A stretch of 64,000 bases of DNA from Phreatobacter sp. GTDB taxonomy: Bacteria; Pseudomonadota; Alphaproteobacteria; Rhizobiales; Phreatobacteraceae. Every line of letters starts with the position of its first letter. Position 1 is the first letter of the stretch. The notes beneath the pieces are model-generated. The model was not told where the DNA came from. It made no database searches and saw nothing but the letters and a program-made list of their open reading frames with translations. This document shows, in pieces, positions 45,384 to 53,274 of this stretch. The position numbers were made by a program, and so were the translations under genes. The stretch lies in NCBI RefSeq assembly GCF_030691135.1, contig NZ_JAUYFA010000052.1, forward strand, positions 61,117 through 125,116, in the 5' to 3' direction.

Positions 45384-46334
45384 ATGACCCCCGCTCTCAC
45401 CGGTATCCACCACCTGACCGCCGTCTCGGCCAATGCGCCGGGCAATCACGCCTTCTTCACCCGTGTTCTCGGCATGCGCCTCGTCAAGCGCACGGTGAAC
45501 CAGGACGACACCTCCGCCTACCACCTCTTCTACGGCGACGGCATTGCCAGCCCCGGCTCGGACATCACCTTCTTCGAATGGCCCGTGGCCCCGGAGCGGC
45601 GCGGCACCAATGCCATCATCCGCTCGGCGCTGCGCGTCTCAGGCGAGGCGACAATCCGCTGGTGGGCCACCCGCTTCGCCGAAATGGGCGTCAAGCATGA
45701 TGCGCCGGTGATGCGCGATGGCCGCCTGACCCTCGACTTCGAGGACCCGGAGGGCCAGCGCCTCGCCCTGATCGACGATGGCGGCGCCGGCGACGCCCAT
45801 CCCTGGGACCAGAGCCCGGTGCCGGCCGGACATCAGATCCGCGGCCTCGGCCCGATCACCGCCAGCGTTCCCGTGCTGGAGACCACCGATCTCGTCCTCA
45901 CCCACGTGCTCGGCATGCGCAAGGTCCGCGACTACACCCTGCCCAGCGCCTCCCCCGTCCATGTCTATGCGATGGGCGAGGGCGGGCCGGCCGCCGAGTA
46001 CCATGTCGCCGTCGAGCCGCATCTGCCGCAGGCGCGCCAGGGGGCGGGCTCCGTCCATCATGTCGCCTTCCGCACCCCCGACGAGACCGAATATGCCGGC
46101 TGGATCGCGCGGCTGAACGGGATGCGCATCCCCAGCTCCGGTGCCGTCGACCGCTACTATTTCCGCAGCCTCTATTTCCGCGAGCCGAACGGCATCCTTT
46201 TCGAGATCGCCACAGACGGCCCCGGCTTCGATGTCGACGAGCCGCTCGCCACCATCGGCGAGAGCCTCGCCCTGCCGCCCTTCCTCGAGCCGAAGCGCGC
46301 GGCCATCGAGCGCGGGCTGAAGCCGCTGGGCTAG
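45384..46334 (+). CDS. Two-domain VOC (glyoxalase/ring-cleavage dioxygenase-like) protein
   Basis: 316 residues, tandem VOC modules. [25 protein letters not shown] opening with the first metal His in GIHHLT, the second near SVHHVAF (about residue 220) and Glu in [32 protein letters not shown] is typical of the LinE/PcpA-like and MhqO-like group, which acts on hydroquinones. The substrate is not evident and no aromatic pathway gene is near. GAGGA lies before the ATG. Confidence 0.82.
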   Translation: MTPALTGIHHLTAVSANAPGNHAFFTRVLGMRLVKRTVNQDDTSAYHLFYGDGIASPGSDITFFEWPVAPERRGTNAIIRSALRVSGEATIRWWATRFAEMGVKHDAPVMRDGRLTLDFEDPEGQRLALIDDGGAGDAHPWDQSPVPAGHQIRGLGPITASVPVLETTDLVLTHVLGMRKVRDYTLPSASPVHVYAMGEGGPAAEYHVAVEPHLPQARQGAGSVHHVAFRTPDETEYAGWIARLNGMRIPSSGAVDRYYFRSLYFREPNGILFEIATDGPGFDVDEPLATIGESLALPPFLEPKRAAIERGLKPLG

Positions 46335-46426
46335 TGGCCGAGCCGGCAGCGACCGTGCGCCGCTTGTGACCGGGCGGCGCCGGTGCCTAAAGTCACAGCG
46401 TCGATTCGTGACTGTCGGGGCCTTCC

Positions 46427-46774
46427 ATGATCCGCCTGAGCCTGCTTTCCGCCCTCGCCGCCTGCGGCCTCGTCGCCTGCCAGACGACGACGACGACCGA
46501 GGTGCCGGCCCCGCAGCCGGTGGCGGCTTCGGCCCCGTCCTATGTGACGCGGCCGGATTTCCGGCTTCCCGAAGGCGCCGGCTGCTCCGGCGAGATCGCC
46601 CGCTTCCGCGCCGTGATGGACAATGATCTGGCGACCGGCCATGTCACGCGCGAGGTCCATGGCAGGGTCATCGCCGACCTCCGGGGCCCCGAGGGCGCCT
46701 GTTCCGCCGGCCGTGACGGCGAGGCGCGCGGCGCTCTCACCGCCGTCAAGCGGCGCTACGGCTATCCCGGCTGA
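46427..46774 (+). CDS. Small lipoprotein, unknown function
   Basis: 115 residues. A signal peptide ending in the lipobox LVAC-Q (Cys18) predicts a lipid-anchored protein. The mature part starts with a Thr/Pro/Ala linker, then a small domain with two cysteines (GCSGEIARFRAVMDNDLATG and GACSAG) that could pair. I do not recognise the family. Short plus-strand gene between the VOC gene and the metallophosphoesterase. Confidence 0.65.
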   Translation: MIRLSLLSALAACGLVACQTTTTTEVPAPQPVAASAPSYVTRPDFRLPEGAGCSGEIARFRAVMDNDLATGHVTREVHGRVIADLRGPEGACSAGRDGEARGALTAVKRRYGYPG

Positions 46775-46852
46775 TCGCCGAAAGGCGGCCTTGCGGCCGC
46801 CGCGCCTCGGTTGAAGGATGAGCCCGCGGATCGCACGATCCGGGAGGCGCCC

Positions 46853-47593
46853 ATGCGCATCGCGCTCATCGCCGATATCCACGCCAATCGCGAGGCGCTC
46901 GAGGCGACGCTCGCCCACGTGGCGCGCCAGCAGGTCGGGCGCATCGCCGTACTCGGCGACGTCGTCGGCTACGGCGCTGACCCCGTCGCCTGCACCGAGA
47001 TCGTCATGGACCTCGCCGCATCGGGCGCCCTGGTCCTCCAGGGCAACCACGACGAGGCGGTTGCGCGCGACGATGCCGACATGAATGCCGACGCTCTGGC
47101 GGCGATGGTCTGGACGCGGGGCGTCCTCGGCGAGGCGCACCGCCGGTTCCTCGCAGGCCTGCCGCTCTCCACCCGCGAGGGTGATCTGCTGCTCGTCCAT
47201 GCGGGCGCCCGCCATCCCGGCCAGTGGCCCTATGTCATGACGCCGCGGGACGCGGAGCTGAGCTTCGGCGCCACCGACGCCCGGCTCATCGTCTGCGGCC
47301 ACACCCATGTGCCGGCGCTGTTCTCCCTGCAGCCGAACCGCACCTGCATTGCCTTCACGCCGGTCGCCGGGTCCCCCGTGCCGCTCGCCGCCCATCGCCG
47401 CTGGCATGTGGTGGTCGGCTCCGTCGGCCAGCCGCGCGACGGCATCGCGGCTGCCGCCTATGCCGTGCTTGATCTCGGCCAAGGCGTGCTGGAGCCCCAT
47501 CGTGTTCCCTATGACCATCCCGCCGCCGCCGCGAAGATCCGCGCCGCGGGGCTGCCGGATCGGTTGGCGAGCCGCCTCGCCCTCGGGAGGTAA
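46853..47593 (+). CDS. Calcineurin-like metallophosphoesterase
   Basis: 246 residues with the complete metal set: ADIHANREAL, GDVVGYG, GNHDEAV, VHAG and CGHTHVP. Family members cleave phosphomonoesters or diesters, some dephosphorylating proteins or nucleotides. The ATG at 46853 has GGGAGG upstream. It ends six bases before the kinase-USP gene, so the two are cotranscribed; a phosphatase next to a kinase suggests a signalling pair, though this phosphatase class is not proven to act on proteins here. Confidence 0.88.
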   Translation: MRIALIADIHANREALEATLAHVARQQVGRIAVLGDVVGYGADPVACTEIVMDLAASGALVLQGNHDEAVARDDADMNADALAAMVWTRGVLGEAHRRFLAGLPLSTREGDLLLVHAGARHPGQWPYVMTPRDAELSFGATDARLIVCGHTHVPALFSLQPNRTCIAFTPVAGSPVPLAAHRRWHVVVGSVGQPRDGIAAAAYAVLDLGQGVLEPHRVPYDHPAAAAKIRAAGLPDRLASRLALGR

Positions 47594-47599
47594 CGAGGC

Positions 47600-49024
47600 A
47601 TGCGGCCGCCGCGCATCGAAAAGGGCCTTGTCCTCGACGGTTTCACCCTGGTCGCGCCGCTGAAGCTCGGCGGCATGGCGCAGATCTGGGAGGTGACCCG
47701 CGAGGGTGACGATCTCCCCGTCGTCATGAAGATCCCGCTCATCCTCGACGGTGACGACCCCACCATGATCGTCGGCTTCGAGATGGAGCAGATGATCCTG
47801 CCCCGGCTCTCCGGCCCGCACGTGCCGCGTTTTGTCGCCGCGGGCGACTTCGCCCACCAGCCCCACATTGTCATGGAGCGGATCACCGGCGGCTCGCTCT
47901 ACGAGCGCATGACCGGGGCGCCGTTCGCGGCGGCGGAGGTCGTCCGGCTCGGCCTTGCGGTGGCGCGGGCCCTCTGCGACCTACACCGCCAGGGCGTCCT
48001 GCATCTCGACGTGAAGCCCGCCAACGTGCTGTTCCGCGACCACGGAACCGCCGTCATGGTCGATTTCGGCCTCGCCCGTCATCGCCGCCTGCCCGACCTC
48101 CTCGCCGAAGAGTTCCGCCTGCCCATCGGCACCGCGCCCTACATGGCCCCTGAGCAGGTGCTTCGGGCGCGCGACGATCCCCGCTCGGACGTCTTCGCCC
48201 TTGGCTGCGTCCTCTACGAGATGACCACGGGCCGCCAGCCCTTCGGCGACCCCCGCGGATCGCGCCGCCTGCGCAAGCGCCTGTGGTGGGATCCCTGGCC
48301 GCCGCGCGCCCTGCGCCCGGACTGCCCGGCCTGGCTGCAGGAGATCATCCTGCGCTGCCTCGCCGTCGACCCCGCCGGCCGCTATCCCACCATGGCGCAG
48401 CTCGCCTTCGACCTCGCCCATCCCGCCGAGGTGCGGATCACCGCCGCCGCCTCGCGAATGAAGCGCGACGGCCGCATTGAGCGGCTCGGGCGCTGGTTCA
48501 GGGCTGCCGGTGCCGAGCGTCCGCTGCCGCCGGCGCTCGACGACGAGGCCAAGGCACCCATCGTCCTCGTCGCCGTCGACCTCTCCGCCGACTACTGCGC
48601 GATCGCCGATGCGGTCCGTGGGATGACGGGGCGCATGCTGACCCTCATCCCCCGTGCCCGGCTCGCCTGCGTCAACGTGCTGAAGCTGAAGCGGCTCGGC
48701 ATCGACGATACCACCGACGGGGAGGGCCGGGCTCTCCACGTCGCTCGTCTGATCCAGCTGCGTGCCTGGGCGGTGCCCCTCGGCCTGCCTGCCGAGGCCA
48801 TCAGCTTCCACGTGCTGGAGAGCACCGACCCGGCGGAGGCGATCGTCGCCCATGCCCGCGAGAACCACGTCGACCAGATCATCATGGGCGCCCGCGGCCA
48901 GTCCGGCACGCGTCGCTATCTCGGCAGCGTCTCGGCGCAGGTGACGGCCGAGGCGCCCTGCACCGTCACCGTCGTCCGCGCCGCTCAGAGCGCCGCGCCG
49001 CCGGCGAGCCACCATTCCGCATAG
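47600..49024 (+). CDS. Serine/threonine kinase fused to a universal stress protein domain
   Basis: 474 residues. Kinase domain about 10-275: glycine loop LKLGGMAQIW, Lys44 in VVMK, HLDVKPANV (Asp137, Lys139, Asn142; HRD is HLD), DFG at 155-157, GTAPYMAPEQ and SDVFALGCVLYE. USP domain about 310-465: IVLVAVDLS and the nucleotide-type G-x2-G motif in MGARGQSGTRRYLGSVS. No membrane helix, so cytosolic. USP domains bind ATP or sense stress, so this may be a stress-tuned kinase. Cotranscribed with the phosphoesterase; 3' end overlaps the convergent Nudix gene by 40 bp. Confidence 0.85.
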   Translation: MRPPRIEKGLVLDGFTLVAPLKLGGMAQIWEVTREGDDLPVVMKIPLILDGDDPTMIVGFEMEQMILPRLSGPHVPRFVAAGDFAHQPHIVMERITGGSLYERMTGAPFAAAEVVRLGLAVARALCDLHRQGVLHLDVKPANVLFRDHGTAVMVDFGLARHRRLPDLLAEEFRLPIGTAPYMAPEQVLRARDDPRSDVFALGCVLYEMTTGRQPFGDPRGSRRLRKRLWWDPWPPRALRPDCPAWLQEIILRCLAVDPAGRYPTMAQLAFDLAHPAEVRITAAASRMKRDGRIERLGRWFRAAGAERPLPPALDDEAKAPIVLVAVDLSADYCAIADAVRGMTGRMLTLIPRARLACVNVLKLKRLGIDDTTDGEGRALHVARLIQLRAWAVPLGLPAEAISFHVLESTDPAEAIVAHARENHVDQIIMGARGQSGTRRYLGSVSAQVTAEAPCTVTVVRAAQSAAPPASHHSA

Positions 49025-49701
49025 GCGAGCTGGAAGGGCGGCATCAGGTCGGGCCTGAGGTCGTCGTGGGTTCGCACGATATGGATACCGGCGAGTTCCG
49101 GCTCGGCCTGTCGCGCCAGGCGCTCCAGAATGGCGCCGCGCAGGTCCTCCGCGGTGAGGCGCGTGCGCACGACCTTGATGAAGGCGGAGCGCTTCTCGTC
49201 CTCGTGCAGCCAGAACCCCTGGTCGAAGGCCAGTTCCTCCGCCGTCAGCCCGGTCTCCTCCGCGAGCTCGCGCACCACGCTGCCGTCGAGGTCGACCTGT
49301 CCGTCGACGATGTCGGAGGGGTCGGGCGTACCCCCGGGGAAGTAGATCTTGCCGGCATTGACCGTGTGCCCGCCCATGATCCCCATCACCAGCGCACCGT
49401 CGGCACTGGTCAGCCCGGCGACGGCGAAGCCGTTGCGGCTCACTCCGTCCGGCTCTGCGTGCCGCATGTAGTGGAGGAACTGCGCATAGCGGACTTGCCG
49501 GTAGCGGGCCTCGAAGACATCGCCCGCCACCTTGCGCTCGGCGATGACGAGGACCTGCCCGTCGAACAGGGCGGGATTGGCCGCCGATGCCGCCAGCCAG
49601 GCCGCTTCGATCGCCGCGGAATGCGTCTGGGCATAGTCCCAGGCGCGATCCTCGACCGTGGCACGAATGTGGCGGATGTGGCGGAACCGGTATGGCGTCA
49701 A
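48985..49701 (-). CDS. Nudix hydrolase-like protein
   Basis: 238 residues. The core of the Nudix box is there (RELAEETGL) with GGTPDPSD before it, but the outer Glu of the consensus is Val, so the box is partial. GKIYFPGGTPD is typical of Nudix proteins acting on nucleoside diphosphate derivatives. Begins with TTG, with GAGGA upstream and no nearer ATG. Overlaps the 3' end of the kinase-USP gene. Substrate unknown. Confidence 0.75.
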   Translation of the reverse strand: MTPYRFRHIRHIRATVEDRAWDYAQTHSAAIEAAWLAASAANPALFDGQVLVIAERKVAGDVFEARYRQVRYAQFLHYMRHAEPDGVSRNGFAVAGLTSADGALVMGIMGGHTVNAGKIYFPGGTPDPSDIVDGQVDLDGSVVRELAEETGLTAEELAFDQGFWLHEDEKRSAFIKVVRTRLTAEDLRGAILERLARQAEPELAGIHIVRTHDDLRPDLMPPFQLAYAEWWLAGGAAL

Positions 49702-49875
49702 GGCGTTGTCCTCGCGCGATGTCCTTCGGCCCGGAGGTCCATCGGTCTAGAGATCCGTGCTGCTGAAAGCACGGCCCTTGACCGACCTCAAGGCTGGCGG
49801 ACTTGCAGCTTGGCAAATGGCACGACGGTCACCTATGGTCCACCCTGGGTCGGGGGCCTGCAGGAGGGAATATCC

Positions 49876-50142
49876 ATGTTGAAGAAATTGGCTCTGGTCG
49901 GCGCTGCCGCCCTGATGATCGGTGCGTGCACCCCGCGTGAAGAGCGCGCTGCCGCAGGTGGCGCCATCGGCGCGGGTGCCGGTGCTCTGATCGGTGGTCT
50001 CGCCACCGGCACGGGTGGTGGCGCTCTCGCTGGCGCCGCGATCGGTGGCATCGCCGGTGCGGTGATCGGTGCGGAAACCACGCCGCGTCGCCGCTGCTGG
50101 ATCAACAGCTACGGCGAGCGCGTCTGCCGCTATCGCCGCTGA
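49876..50142 (+). CDS. Small glycine-zipper lipoprotein
   Basis: 88 residues. Lipobox MIGAC-T (Cys18), then a long glycine-zipper stretch (about 28-66, GAGAGALIGGLATG and GAAIGGIAGAVIG) that can insert into or pack on membranes, then a basic tail with two cysteines (RRRCWINSYGERVCRYRR). Typical of small envelope proteins common in Hyphomicrobiales. CAGGAGGG precedes the ATG. Followed by a strong terminator. Confidence 0.8.
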   Translation: MLKKLALVGAAALMIGACTPREERAAAGGAIGAGAGALIGGLATGTGGGALAGAAIGGIAGAVIGAETTPRRRCWINSYGERVCRYRR

Positions 50143-50162
50143 TCGCAGGCTGCGACGAGATC

Positions 50163-50190
50163 AAACCCGCCGGCGCCAGCCGGCGGGTTT
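50163..50190 (+). terminator. Rho-independent terminator
   Basis: Perfect 12-base stem (AAACCCGCCGGC and GCCGGCGGGTTT, loop GCCA) 20 bp after the lipoprotein stop, ending in GTTTGCTTT. Being symmetrical it can also stop transcripts from the convergent PhzF-PdxY pair. Confidence 0.85.
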
Positions 50191-50227
50191 GCTTTGCCCG
50201 AATCGGCGGGACGAGGGCAGGCCTAGA

Positions 50228-51154
50228 CTAGAGAAATAGCCGGCCCTCGGTGACGATGACAGCGCCACCGCCGATGGTGACGGTCTCGACACTGCCGCCC
50301 GCCAGCGTCAGGCCGAGGGCGATGCGGCTCGGACGCCCCATCTCGAAGCCCTGCTCGATGATGATCTGGTGCGTGCCGTCGGCGAGGCCCTCCTGCGCGG
50401 CGAGGACGCCGGCAAAGGCGGCTGCAGCGGAGCCCGTGGCGGGATCCTCGGCGATCCCGAGGCCGGGCGCGAACATGCGGGCATGGAACTGCGCCGCCGG
50501 ATCCACCGTCTCGCGGCTATAGGCGAAGATCGCCGGGTGGGAATCCTGGATGGCGGCGAAAGTTTCGGCGAACCAGCGCGTGTCGACGCGGATCCGGCCC
50601 ATGGCCTCCCGCGTCTTGACCGGCACGTAGCAGAACGACACCGGCGCCCCGTAGCGGCTGGGACGGTGGCGGTCGAAACCGATGTCGCGCGGGGTGAGGC
50701 CGAGGACGCCGGCCAGTTGCGCCGGATCGGGGGCGGGCCCGAGATCCGCCGGCTTGCGGGGGGCCTCGAAGCGCGCCTCGAAACGGCCGTCGGCATGGCG
50801 CGTGACGCGGCAGGGGACCGGCCCCGCCTTCTCGCCGATGATGAAAGCGGTCTCCCTGCCCGGCGCGAGGCCGTCGAGGGCGGCGAGGAGTACGGCAGTC
50901 CCCACCGTCGGATGGCCGGCGAAGGGCAGCTCCGCGCCGGGGGTGAAGATGCGGATGTCGGCGCGGTGGCCGGCCGTGGTCCCGGGCAGCACGAACACCG
51001 TCTCCGACAGGTTGAACTCGCCGGCGATCCTCTGCATGGCGGCGGTGTCCAGCCCGGCGGAATCATGGACCACCGCCAGCGGATTGCCGGCGAGCGCCTC
51101 ATCGGTGAACACGTCGAGCGTATGGAAACGGCGGGCGGGGGGTGTCTGCGTCAT
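50228..51154 (-). CDS. PhzF-family isomerase/epimerase
   Basis: 308 residues, two similar alpha/beta halves. The catalytic Glu lies in NLSETVFVL (about residue 49), with PFAGHPTVGTA and the second-half EDPATGSAAAAF. These proteins isomerise small carboxylates; most, as probably here, are not phenazine enzymes. The ATG at 51154 is used, eight bases after the pdxY stop, so the two genes share an operon. Confidence 0.85.
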   Translation of the reverse strand: MTQTPPARRFHTLDVFTDEALAGNPLAVVHDSAGLDTAAMQRIAGEFNLSETVFVLPGTTAGHRADIRIFTPGAELPFAGHPTVGTAVLLAALDGLAPGRETAFIIGEKAGPVPCRVTRHADGRFEARFEAPRKPADLGPAPDPAQLAGVLGLTPRDIGFDRHRPSRYGAPVSFCYVPVKTREAMGRIRVDTRWFAETFAAIQDSHPAIFAYSRETVDPAAQFHARMFAPGLGIAEDPATGSAAAAFAGVLAAQEGLADGTHQIIIEQGFEMGRPSRIALGLTLAGGSVETVTIGGGAVIVTEGRLFL

Positions 51155-51162
51155 GGCAGGTC

Positions 51163-52014
51163 TCAAACGATCGGTTCGGGGGAGAACAGGCGCGACGGCG
51201 TGACGAACTCGTCCTGCGCGGCGACGGTGAGGATCTCCCGCGAGCCGGCTTCTTCCGTGCGCTTCAGCAGGCCGAAGACCGAGGATGCCGCGCGCGAGAC
51301 CGCGAAGGCCTCGTCGCCAGTCGTCGCAGCATGGACGAAGAACAGCGCGGCGATGGCGTCGCCCGCCCCGTTGACCGAGACCGAGAGCCGCGGCGTGCGC
51401 ACGCGGAAGCGGCCGTTCGGCCCGCAGGCGAGGAGATCCATGGCGTCGGCAGGCGTATCCTCGGTCATCAGGCTGGTGACGAGCACCGTCTTCGGCCCCG
51501 TCGCGCGGATGGCGTCGACCGCCGCCACCGCATCGGCGATGGTGGTGATGGAGCGACCGGAGAGATATTCGAGCTCGAACTGGTTCGGCGTGATGATGTC
51601 GGCGGCCGGCACGGCCTGGTCGCGCATGAATTCCGGAATGCCGGGCCGGACGAAGACGCCCCGGCCGACATCGCCGATCACCGGATCGCAGCAGTAGAGG
51701 GCGGTGGGATTGAGGGCGCGCACGCGCTTGACCGCCGCCATGATGGCAGAACCGATGTCGGACGAGCCCATATAGCCGGACAGAACCCCGTCGCACCGCC
51801 CGAGAACGCCGCGATCGGCGATGCCCTCGACGAGTTCGTCGATCATCGGCCCGTCATAGACCCGGCCCTTCCAGGCGCCATATCCCGTATGATTCGAGAA
51901 CTGCACCGTGTGGATGGCCCAGACCTCGTGGCCGAGCCGCTGCATCGGAAAGACGGCCGAGGCATTGCCGACATGGCCGTAGGAAACCCAGGACTGGATG
52001 GACAGGATGTTCAT
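51163..52014 (-). CDS. pdxY: Pyridoxal kinase
   Basis: 283 residues, ribokinase fold. ILSIQSWVSYGHVGNASAVFPM at the start (quoted family opening), YCCDPVIGDVGRG and the anion-hole motif VNGAGDAIAALFF with the catalytic Asp. Phosphorylates pyridoxal in vitamin B6 salvage. A de novo B6 gene (pdxJ) lies at 58.2 kb. Followed by the PhzF gene. Confidence 0.92.
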   Translation of the reverse strand: MNILSIQSWVSYGHVGNASAVFPMQRLGHEVWAIHTVQFSNHTGYGAWKGRVYDGPMIDELVEGIADRGVLGRCDGVLSGYMGSSDIGSAIMAAVKRVRALNPTALYCCDPVIGDVGRGVFVRPGIPEFMRDQAVPAADIITPNQFELEYLSGRSITTIADAVAAVDAIRATGPKTVLVTSLMTEDTPADAMDLLACGPNGRFRVRTPRLSVSVNGAGDAIAALFFVHAATTGDEAFAVSRAASSVFGLLKRTEEAGSREILTVAAQDEFVTPSRLFSPEPIV

Positions 52015-52101
52015 GGTGCGCTCCGTCGCGCCACCCTAGCGCGCGCCTGTGGCACTGCACCAATTCTGTTCCGTGAACTCCGCCATCAGCCAGTGCCGGC
52101 C

Positions 52102-52554
52102 TCAGGCGATCTTCACGCGCCCGCGAGCGATGGCGATGCCGCCTGTATCGTAGAAATGCGTCAGCTCGACGATCAGCCCATCCTTGACCCGGATATGGTC
52201 GAGAATCTCGTAGGTGCCGGAGCGCCCGTTGTCGAGAAAGCGCACCTCGGCGGTCCAGCGCACGACGACATGATCGCCTTCCGTGACGATGTCTTCGATC
52301 CGATGGCTGAGATAGGCGTTTTGGTCATGCAGGTGCTGCAGGTAGCGGGCGATGTCCTCACGGCCGAGACGCATGCCGGCGCCCGGGCTGAGAGCCGGAT
52401 TGCCGACCACGGTCAACCGCGCATCCGGGGCGAAATAGGACACGAACTCGTCCACAGCGCCGGCCATCCGGGCGGTGTAAAGGGCGTGCACCGCCTCGGC
52501 GATTGCCTCGCTGTGCTTCTTGCGCGCTGCGGAGGTCGAAGGGGGCGTCGCCAT
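52102..52554 (-). CDS. SnoaL/NTF2-like small protein B
   Basis: 150 residues, one cone-shaped NTF2-like domain: AEAVHALYTARMAGAVDEFVSYFAPDARLTV, partly quoted, ending DHIRVKDGLIVELTHFYDTGG. Proteins of this fold bind or convert small hydrophobic molecules. It directly follows a similar gene (two bases apart); the pair looks like an ancient duplication and may form a heterodimer. Confidence 0.7.
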   Translation of the reverse strand: MATPPSTSAARKKHSEAIAEAVHALYTARMAGAVDEFVSYFAPDARLTVVGNPALSPGAGMRLGREDIARYLQHLHDQNAYLSHRIEDIVTEGDHVVVRWTAEVRFLDNGRSGTYEILDHIRVKDGLIVELTHFYDTGGIAIARGRVKIA

Positions 52555-52556
52555 GT

Positions 52557-52991
52557 TCAGATACGACCAGAGAGAACAGCCAGTGATGCGGTGTCGATGA
52601 ACTGTGCCAGCTCGACGATCTGCCCGTTCTGGAAGCGGACGAAATCGGCCACGTCGAAATCGGCGACCGACCCGGTGGCGATGCTGCGAAGGGTCAACTG
52701 GCGCCGGGTCACCGCGATGTCGAAATCGGCGATGACATCCACCACCAGGCCGTCGAGATACTCATAGCGGCCGCACCAGTTCCGCACACCCTTGGCAATG
52801 GCGGCGCGGCCCTGAAACGGACCTGATTCGGGTACCAGTCGGTTGTCTGCGACGATCCGCATGGTGCCGTTCTCGGCGAAGGCGGCGGCGAACTGCTCGG
52901 CATGGCCATTCCGGCCCGCGGCGTAGAGTTCCGCGAGCCGTTCCTTGAGGTAGGGCAACCCCGAGATCAGACGCAGGCTCGGTTGCGACAT
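52557..52991 (-). CDS. SnoaL/NTF2-like small protein A
   Basis: 144 residues, NTF2-like: LAELYAAGRNGHAEQFAAAF, then GPFQGRAAIAKGVRNW and DFVRFQNGQIVELAQFIDT. Its C-terminal pattern parallels protein B encoded downstream (GLIVELTHFYDT). The ATG at 52991 has AGGAA upstream; the open frame before it lacks conservation. The 283-bp spacer upstream shows no other gene. Confidence 0.7.
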   Translation of the reverse strand: MSQPSLRLISGLPYLKERLAELYAAGRNGHAEQFAAAFAENGTMRIVADNRLVPESGPFQGRAAIAKGVRNWCGRYEYLDGLVVDVIADFDIAVTRRQLTLRSIATGSVADFDVADFVRFQNGQIVELAQFIDTASLAVLSGRI

Positions 52992-53274
52992 GAAAGTTCC
53001 TGAATCCGACTCTGGTCGGAGAAGTCGTCGTAAGCCCCTTTGCGCGGGGCGCCAAGGTATTTTGGCACAGGCTGCGGCATGACTGCTGAGTGGAACATGA
53101 ACAGAGCCCATACCACAAGATTGCGCCGTGAGAATTGTGCCGTTGCAATGGGTGGTCTGCTCTGCATCTGCCGCCTTGAAGCGGCAGCCGTCATAAGACG
53201 TCGGCACCCGGACAGATCAGAAACTGTGCCTCACCGCGTAGCCGTGGGCCTGCCTCTTTCGGTAATGTCCCGGC

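Noticed and set aside
50228..51154. Phenazine biosynthesis locus because of the PhzF-type gene
   Set aside because: No other phz gene is nearby; most PhzF-family proteins act outside phenazine synthesis.
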